Source of the DNA: Spirochaetaceae bacterium UBA6089
GTDB taxonomy: Bacteria > Spirochaetota > Spirochaetia > Treponematales > Rectinemataceae
Direction of reading: 5' to 3'
NCBI GenBank assembly: GCA_002435985.1
Contig: DIXD01000090.1
Coordinates: 1 to 20,846, forward strand
Length of the DNA: 20,846 nucleotides
Of this stretch, positions 15,804 through 20,846 are shown in pieces; position 1 is the stretch's first letter, and every line of letters starts with the position of its first letter. The notes beneath the pieces were generated by a model. That model did no database searches. It was given only the letters and a program-made list of their open reading frames with translations, and was not told the origin of the DNA. The translations under genes and the position numbers were made by a program.

Positions 15804-17354
15804 ATGAGAAAGATTCTTTTCGCATTGTTTGCGCTTCTCGCGGTTGCCGGTCTAAGCGCCCAAGAATTTACGATGGTGAATGGCGCCGAGCCCACATCGC
15901 TGGATCCGCACGCGGTCGAAGGTGTGCCTGAGCACCGTATTTATACAGCTCTTTTCGAAGGGCTGACTATCAACGATCCGCGCACCAACCGCGCGCTTCC
16001 TGCGGTCGCCGAGAGCTGGTCCTTCAGCAAGGACTACAAGACCTGTACCTTCAAACTCCGCAGGGGCACGACATGGTCGGACGGCGTCGAGATCACCGCA
16101 GACACGGTCGTCCAGTCCTGGCTGCGCAAGATGGATCCGAAAAACGCGTTCCAGTATGCCGATCTCCCCGCGATGTACATTGCCGGAGCGCAGGAGTATC
16201 TGGATGGAAAGGCCGGACCAGAAAGCGTCAAGATCCGCGCGGTGGACAAATATACGTTCGAAGTTCAGCTCGTCGGACCGATTCCCTTCTTTGCGGACAT
16301 GGTGAGCCATTATGCCTTCGCCATTGTTCCTCTCCATGCCATCGAGAAATATGGCACAGATTGGGTAAAGCCGGACAAGATGGTCTCCAACGGCCCCTTT
16401 GTGCTCTCCGAGTGGAAGCCGCAGGAAAAGATCGTCGTGGTGAAGAACAACAAGTATTGGGATGCCAAGAACGTCGTGCTCAAGAAGATCACTTTCATTG
16501 CCAACGACGATATCAATGTCGGCTACAATCTCTACAAGTCGGGAGCTGCCGACTGGACGGAGGCCGTTCCTCTTGAACTCATGGACGAAGCGAAGCTCCG
16601 CAAGGACTTCCATGTCGCCCCGCAGTACGGTACCTACTACTATATCTTCAATGTCACTCGTAAACCGCTCGACGATGCTCGCGTGCGTAAAGCCCTTGCC
16701 ATGTCCATCAACAAGAACGACATTGTCAACAAGGTCACCCGTGGCGGACAGATCGCTGCGAACGGCTTCGTACCGCCAAGCACCGGATATACCCCAGCCA
16801 AGGGTTATGGCTACGATCCGGCGACTGCCCGCAAGCTGCTCGCCGAGGCAGGCTATCCCGACGGCAAAGGGTTCCCGACCCTCTCCATCCTCTACAACAC
16901 TTCATCGTCTCACAAGAGCATCGCCGAGTTCATCCAGGCACAGTGGAAAGAGAATCTTGGCATTTCGGTCAACCTGCTCAACCAGGAATGGGGAACCTAT
17001 CTCGACACCCGTTCTCAGTCACACAACTTCGATATCGCTCGCGCCGGCTGGATAGGCGACTATCTCGATCCTTCCACCTTCCTCGACATGTTCGTTACCG
17101 GCGGTACACAGAACGACGGTCTGTATTCCAACAAGACCTATGACGAGCTGCTGCAGAAGTCCCGTGAGACGAGCGGCAATGAGCGCTATCAGTTGTTGAT
17201 GGAGGCTGAGAAAGTCTTGATCGATCAGGACATGGCGATTCTTCCGCTTTACTACTATGTCACCCAGAACCTCATCGATACGGACAAGTGGGACGGCTGG
17301 TATCCGAACCCGTTGAATGTCCATCCCTGGAAATTCATTCGTCCCAAAAAGTAA
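15804..17354 (+). CDS. oppA: OppA-like periplasmic oligopeptide-binding protein (SBP family 5)
   Basis: 516 residues. ATG 15804 follows GAGGAGGT at 15793-15800, a very strong ribosome-binding site. The signal peptide (residues 1-19, ending GLSA-Q) has no lipobox cysteine, so the protein should be free in the periplasm. The mature start FTMVNGAEPTSLDPH and the block LFEGLTINDP, followed by VAESWSFSKDYKTCTFKLR, are hallmarks of solute-binding family 5, as are the later YYYIFNVTRKPLDDARVRKA and GWIGDYLDPSTFLDMF. It captures oligopeptides and delivers them to OppBC. It heads the opp operon; a hairpin terminator after it should make its transcript more abundant than those of the channel genes. Another peptide class or dipeptides cannot be excluded. 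Confidence 0.93.
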   Translation: MRKILFALFALLAVAGLSAQEFTMVNGAEPTSLDPHAVEGVPEHRIYTALFEGLTINDPRTNRALPAVAESWSFSKDYKTCTFKLRRGTTWSDGVEITADTVVQSWLRKMDPKNAFQYADLPAMYIAGAQEYLDGKAGPESVKIRAVDKYTFEVQLVGPIPFFADMVSHYAFAIVPLHAIEKYGTDWVKPDKMVSNGPFVLSEWKPQEKIVVVKNNKYWDAKNVVLKKITFIANDDINVGYNLYKSGAADWTEAVPLELMDEAKLRKDFHVAPQYGTYYYIFNVTRKPLDDARVRKALAMSINKNDIVNKVTRGGQIAANGFVPPSTGYTPAKGYGYDPATARKLLAEAGYPDGKGFPTLSILYNTSSSHKSIAEFIQAQWKENLGISVNLLNQEWGTYLDTRSQSHNFDIARAGWIGDYLDPSTFLDMFVTGGTQNDGLYSNKTYDELLQKSRETSGNERYQLLMEAEKVLIDQDMAILPLYYYVTQNLIDTDKWDGWYPNPLNVHPWKFIRPKK

Positions 17355-17384
17355 TTTTCCTTAATTGTCGAGTGTATCGAAAAC

Positions 17385-17415
17385 AAGGGTTGCCCTCTCA
17401 AGGGGCAACCCTTTT
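17385..17415 (+). terminator. Intercistronic hairpin terminator/attenuator between oppA and oppB
   Basis: A perfect 11-bp stem, AAGGGTTGCCC (17385-17395) and GGGCAACCCTT (17403-17413), with a 7-base loop, ends in a four-T run at 17412-17415. The short T-tract suggests partial termination, leaving read-through for oppBCDF, or processing that stabilises oppA mRNA. Confidence 0.8.
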
Positions 17416-17417
17416 GA

Positions 17418-17446
17418 TTGTCTTAGAATATGAAAGAATATATCAA
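17418..17446 (+). promoter_or_regulatory. Possible secondary promoter ahead of oppB
   Basis: TTGTCT (17418-17423) and TATCAA (17441-17446) are 17 bp apart, four of six matches each, directly after the terminator. A perfect TATAAT lies further on at 17483-17488 but has no recognisable -35. Either could let oppBCDF be expressed separately. Confidence 0.3.
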
Positions 17447-17593
17447 GGCCTTTTTCAGGTAGATGAAATCTCCGAAATAAGGTATAATTCTTTTCCCTGG
17501 GAAATATCTTCCCGAATTTCAGATTCCGGTCGCGCAAGTTTACAGTATTCAATGTAGAAAATAGATTTGCGTCCAGGAAAGGAGTGGTTCCGA

Positions 17594-18520
17594 ATGGCAC
17601 GGTATTTCATTCGGAGAGCGTTGAGCGTCATCCCGACACTTTTTATCGTGATCACACTGAGTTTCTTTTTGATCAGGCTCGCGCCAGGCGGTCCTTTTGC
17701 CCGTGAGCGTGATGTACCTGAAGCAATTCTTCAGAATCTTCTGAAGCGGTATCACATGGATGAACCCCTGTTCAAGCAATATCTGCGTTACATGGGCGAT
17801 ATCCTTCGTTGGGATTTCGGACCTTCGTACCGCTACAGGGATTTGACGGTCAACGAAATCATCGATCACGGACTGCCCGTTTCCATGTCGTTGGGGGTGA
17901 TCTCTCTTGCGCTCGCCGTTGTTGGGGGCATTGCGGTCGGCATCATATCCGCGCTCAATCAGAACAAGTGGCAGGATTATGTTGCCGTTTCGGTGGCGGT
18001 GATAGGAATCTCGGTTCCGCTTTTCGTTATGGGGCCTGTATTGCAATTAGTCTTCGGTATGAGGCTGAAGATCTTGCCTATAGGCCAGTGGGTTTCCACC
18101 CATGGCCTTAAGGCGATCATTTTGCCTGCGGTGACACTTGCTTTTCCATACTTCGCGTACATCGCACGTTTGTCCAGGGCTAGCATCCTCGAGGTGTTGC
18201 GGTCGGATTATATCCGTACGGCAAGGGCAAAGGGCCTTAAAGAATCGGCCGTTGTGTGGAAACATGTGCTTAAAGGGGCTCTCTTGCCCGTCGTTACCTA
18301 CCTTGGGCCTGCGTTTTCGGGTATCGTGGTGGGATCGATCGTCATTGAATCGGTGTTTCTTGTCCCTGGCATAGGAAGGCCATTCGTCCAGTCGGCGCTG
18401 AACCGCGATTATACGCTCATCATGGCGGAGGTGGTCGTATATTCCTTGATTCTCATCATTGCCAATCTTGTGGTCGATATCATCTATGGCTTGCTCGATC
18501 CGAGGATTTCTTACAAATAA
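17594..18520 (+). CDS. oppB: OppB, oligopeptide ABC transporter permease
   Basis: 308 residues, normal for the family. ATG 17594 follows AAAGGAG at 17578-17584; a TTG 27 bp upstream would precede that site. The N-terminal block MARYFIRRALSVIPTLFIV followed by RLAPGGPF is diagnostic of OppB/DppB. Six membrane helices are apparent, and the cytoplasmic EAA loop reads YIRTARAKGLKESAVVWKHV (about residues 213-232), where the ATPase docks. The C-terminus ends DIIYGLLDPRISYK, as expected. With OppC it forms the membrane channel. The next gene starts 10 bp downstream. Confidence 0.94.
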   Translation: MARYFIRRALSVIPTLFIVITLSFFLIRLAPGGPFARERDVPEAILQNLLKRYHMDEPLFKQYLRYMGDILRWDFGPSYRYRDLTVNEIIDHGLPVSMSLGVISLALAVVGGIAVGIISALNQNKWQDYVAVSVAVIGISVPLFVMGPVLQLVFGMRLKILPIGQWVSTHGLKAIILPAVTLAFPYFAYIARLSRASILEVLRSDYIRTARAKGLKESAVVWKHVLKGALLPVVTYLGPAFSGIVVGSIVIESVFLVPGIGRPFVQSALNRDYTLIMAEVVVYSLILIIANLVVDIIYGLLDPRISYK

Positions 18521-18530
18521 GAGGTGGCAC

Positions 18531-19778
18531 ATGGCAAATACACAGCAACAGCACGCCGTCAATGAATTCAATCAAGTCATGAAGCCAGTCTCTCTTTGGG
18601 CGGATGCGTGGAAGCGTTTACGAAAGAACAAAATGGCTTTGATAAGTCTAGTTGTGGTTAGCATCTACATTATAGTAAGTCTTATGGCGCCGATTCTCAC
18701 CGATATGGGCATCCTCATAGACTACCGAAAACAAGTCATAACCAATGCGAATCTGCCTCCGTCGTTTAAGCCTGCGGGAGAACTCGTCGTCAAGAAGGTC
18801 GAGAGCCGCATTGTGGATCTGGAACAGCGCGTCAAGGAAATGCAGGAGGAGCAGAGCTCTATTGACTCTTTCTTCGATTTCGGGGCCTTGGATCAGACGC
18901 AAGGAGAGTCTTCGGGCGGCGCCGCGGACCAGGGGAATCAAGATAGCTCCGAAGCCTTCAGTTTTACCTACGAGGGTGAAGGGTTTTTCGGCAACACGAC
19001 GGACCCTGTCGTACGTGAACTTGCAAGTCAGAGGGAGACGCTCGAAAAGGTCAAGGCAGAGCTTACCACTAATCCCGACTATCAGATTGTGTATATTCTC
19101 GGAACCGACAGCCTCGGACGGGATATGTTCGCGCGCATCATTTACGGCGGTCGCATCTCTATCGCCATCGGTCTCGTCGGCACTCTGACAGCGGCCTTCG
19201 TTGGTATCATCATCGGCGCAATATCGGGATATGTGGGCGGTTGGCTCGACAATCTGATCATGCGTATTGTCGATATCATGTACGGACTACCGTACATGCT
19301 CATCGTCATCATCATCATGGCCATGATCGGCGAGAAGGCGAGGGGGAGCTTTGTAGTGCTCTTCGTCGCGATCGCCCTTGTTTCCTGGCTCACCATTGCG
19401 CGTGTGGTGCGCGGCCAGATTATAAGTCTGAAGAATTCCGAGTTCGTCGAGGCGGCCCGTTCGATGGGAGCGAGTACGCCGCGTATTATTTTTCGGCATC
19501 TTTTGCCCAATACGCTCGGCGTCATTATCGTATTTTCCACGCTCATGATGCCGAGTTTCATCATGAACGAATCATTCCTGAGCTTTCTTGGTTTGGGCGT
19601 TTCTGCGCCGGATGCATCATGGGGAACTCTGGTGTCGGAAGGCGTCCGCGCGATGGAATCGTATGCCTGGCAACTGCTGGGCCCGGGCATTGCCATGACG
19701 ATTTTCCTCTTCTGTATGAACTTCCTCGGTGATGGTCTGCGGGACGCTCTCGATCCGCAAAGCAAGAACCGTACCTGA
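18531..19778 (+). CDS. oppC: OppC, oligopeptide ABC transporter permease with large inserted domain
   Basis: 415 residues from ATG 18531, with AGAGGTG just upstream; a longer frame would overlap oppB. The normal OppC parts are present: N-terminal SLWADAWKRLRKNKMALISL, first membrane helix at 34-56, GTDSLGRDMFARIIYGGR at 181-198, four or five further helices, and the EAA loop EFVEAARSMGASTPRIIFRH at 294-313. Typical OppC proteins are about 300 residues, with GTDxLGRD some 30-40 residues after the first helix. Here about 125 residues intervene (57-180), on the periplasmic side. They contain two predicted coiled-coil stretches (88-111 and 161-180) around an acidic, Gln/Ser/Gly-rich linker (112-158). 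No frameshift is involved, and the domain may contact OppA or fix channel geometry. Confidence 0.9.
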   Translation: MANTQQQHAVNEFNQVMKPVSLWADAWKRLRKNKMALISLVVVSIYIIVSLMAPILTDMGILIDYRKQVITNANLPPSFKPAGELVVKKVESRIVDLEQRVKEMQEEQSSIDSFFDFGALDQTQGESSGGAADQGNQDSSEAFSFTYEGEGFFGNTTDPVVRELASQRETLEKVKAELTTNPDYQIVYILGTDSLGRDMFARIIYGGRISIAIGLVGTLTAAFVGIIIGAISGYVGGWLDNLIMRIVDIMYGLPYMLIVIIIMAMIGEKARGSFVVLFVAIALVSWLTIARVVRGQIISLKNSEFVEAARSMGASTPRIIFRHLLPNTLGVIIVFSTLMMPSFIMNESFLSFLGLGVSAPDASWGTLVSEGVRAMESYAWQLLGPGIAMTIFLFCMNFLGDGLRDALDPQSKNRT

Positions 19779-19790
19779 CAAGGAGCCGAA

Positions 19791-20783
19791 ATGTCTGACG
19801 AAGTGATTCTTCAAGTAAAAGACTTAAAAACATATTTTACGGTCGATGAAGGTATCGTCAAGGCCGTCGACGGGGTGAGTTTTGACCTGCACCGCGGCGA
19901 GACTCTCGGGATCGTAGGAGAGTCGGGCTCGGGCAAGAGCGTGACGAACCTTTCGATCATCAACCTCATATCCACACCACCCGGCAAAATTGTGGGTGGG
20001 GAAGTGCTTTTTCACGGCAAAGACCTTCTCAAGATGTCCCAGAACGAGATTCGCGAGATTCGCGGCAACAAGATATCGATGATCTTTCAGGACCCCATGA
20101 CTTCGTTGAATCCTTTCTTGCGCATTTCGACCCAAATGATCGAGACGATTATGCTGCACCAGAAGATCGACAAGAAGGCCGCGAAGGAGAAGGCGATCGA
20201 AATGCTGAAGCTGGCGGGTATCCCCGCGCCCGAGAAGCGAATCGACCAGTATCCGCACCAGTTTTCGGGCGGCATGCGCCAGCGCGTCATGATCGCCATG
20301 GCCCTGTCCTGCAATCCGGAAATTCTTATTGCGGACGAACCGACCAGCGCTCTCGACGTGACGATTCAGGCGCAGATTCTGGAGCTCATGCGGGAGCTCA
20401 CCCGCAAGCTCGGCACGGCGGTCATTCTGATTACGCACTCGCTCGGCGTCGTGGCAGGCATGTGCGACACGATCTGTGTCATGTATGCGGGACGAATTGT
20501 GGAGCGTGGCCGCACGGAACAGATTTTCGAGTCGCCGCGGCATCCCTACACCCAAGGGCTTATCCACTCTGTCCCGCGTCTCGACCAGGAGACAAAGGAT
20601 CGCCTCTATTCCATTCCGGGTCAGCCGCCCAACGTCATCGATCTGCCGGATTGCTGTCCTTTCTATCCTCGCTGTGAAAAAGCGATGGACATCTGCAGAA
20701 AAAAATATCCGCCAGTGACGTCGTTCGAGCACAATCAGAGCGCGTCGTGCTGGCTCTATGCGAAGGAGACCCAGAATGTCTGA
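19791..20783 (+). CDS. oppD: OppD, oligopeptide ABC transporter ATPase
   Basis: 330 residues. ATG 19791 follows AAGGAG 5 nt upstream and 12 bp after the oppC stop. ATPase motifs: Walker A GESGSGKS (43-50), Q-loop Q100, signature FSGGMRQR (158-165), Walker B ILIADEP with E183, and switch H216. The C-terminal oligopeptide/dipeptide transporter region starts at about residue 260 (RHPYTQGLIHS). It carries cysteines C288, C289, C295, C302 and C320 in the PDCCPFYPRC...C...C arrangement; DppD-type proteins bind an Fe-S cluster with such a pattern. It pairs with OppF to power import. Its end overlaps the oppF start by 8 bp. Confidence 0.95.
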   Translation: MSDEVILQVKDLKTYFTVDEGIVKAVDGVSFDLHRGETLGIVGESGSGKSVTNLSIINLISTPPGKIVGGEVLFHGKDLLKMSQNEIREIRGNKISMIFQDPMTSLNPFLRISTQMIETIMLHQKIDKKAAKEKAIEMLKLAGIPAPEKRIDQYPHQFSGGMRQRVMIAMALSCNPEILIADEPTSALDVTIQAQILELMRELTRKLGTAVILITHSLGVVAGMCDTICVMYAGRIVERGRTEQIFESPRHPYTQGLIHSVPRLDQETKDRLYSIPGQPPNVIDLPDCCPFYPRCEKAMDICRKKYPPVTSFEHNQSASCWLYAKETQNV

Positions 20784-20846
20784 TCGCGACGATGTACTGC
20801 TGGACGTGCGCGGCCTCAAAATGCACTTTCCTGTCAAGACAGGTCT
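20776..20846 (+). CDS. oppF: OppF, oligopeptide ABC transporter ATPase (start only, cut by window end)
   Basis: Only 23 codons are visible from ATG 20776, which follows AGGAG by 7 nt. The N-terminus DVLLDVRGLKMHFPVKTG matches the start of OppF/DppF ATPases (LLxVxxLxxxFPVxxG), and position after oppD is the standard operon order. Walker A would lie beyond the window. Confidence 0.85.
   Translation, partial: MSDRDDVLLDVRGLKMHFPVKTG

Overview
The window looks like chromosomal DNA of a GC-rich, diderm, probably anaerobic bacterium. A spirochaete is my best guess. This rests on a signal-peptide-bearing, Wzi-like outer-membrane barrel ending in aromatic/hydrophobic residues, a periplasmic (not lipidated) oligopeptide-binding protein, a secernin-like C69 peptidase and an iron-dependent alcohol dehydrogenase. 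It is an inference, because no rRNA or other taxonomic marker is present.

Layout: (1) 55-2987, plus strand: an MBL-fold hydrolase translationally coupled (ATGA) to an outer-membrane beta-barrel protein. (2) 3065-5828, minus strand: a three-gene operon of exported TPR protein, membrane GT2 glycosyltransferase and PlsC-type acyltransferase, with 4-bp ATGA overlaps at both junctions; it looks like a glycolipid or glycosylated-lipid assembly module. (3) 5938-7929, plus strand: a secernin-like peptidase C69 and a membrane-anchored DUF4230-like protein. (4) 7930-8425: an apparently gene-free gap that holds relics. These are a minus-strand fragment resembling a transposase C-terminus and a wrecked vapBC toxin-antitoxin locus. 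In that locus both genes keep their first and last codons but have lost their middles, while the promoter/operator looks intact. (5) 8426-9406, minus strand: an aldo/keto reductase, divergent from (6) sbcDC (9525-14164), the Mre11/Rad50-type nuclease pair. sbcD carries an in-frame 24-bp tandem repeat next to its GNHD motif. (7) 14377-15576, minus strand: a FucO-like iron alcohol dehydrogenase. (8) 15804 to the right edge: an opp oligopeptide ABC importer operon oppA-B-C-D-F. A hairpin terminator lies between oppA and oppB, OppC has a large extra-cytoplasmic insertion, and oppF is cut by the window end.

How the genes work together: OppA captures peptides in the periplasm, OppB/OppC form the channel and OppD/OppF power it. 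The C69 peptidase could act on imported or cell-wall-derived dipeptides, although it is not linked to opp here. SbcCD processes DNA ends and hairpins. The GT2/PlsC/TPR operon and the Wzi-like barrel both point to envelope work. The most distinctive observations are the internally deleted vapBC locus with its preserved operator, the expanded OppC, the repeat inside sbcD, and the large GC-rich cruciform between the alcohol dehydrogenase and opp.
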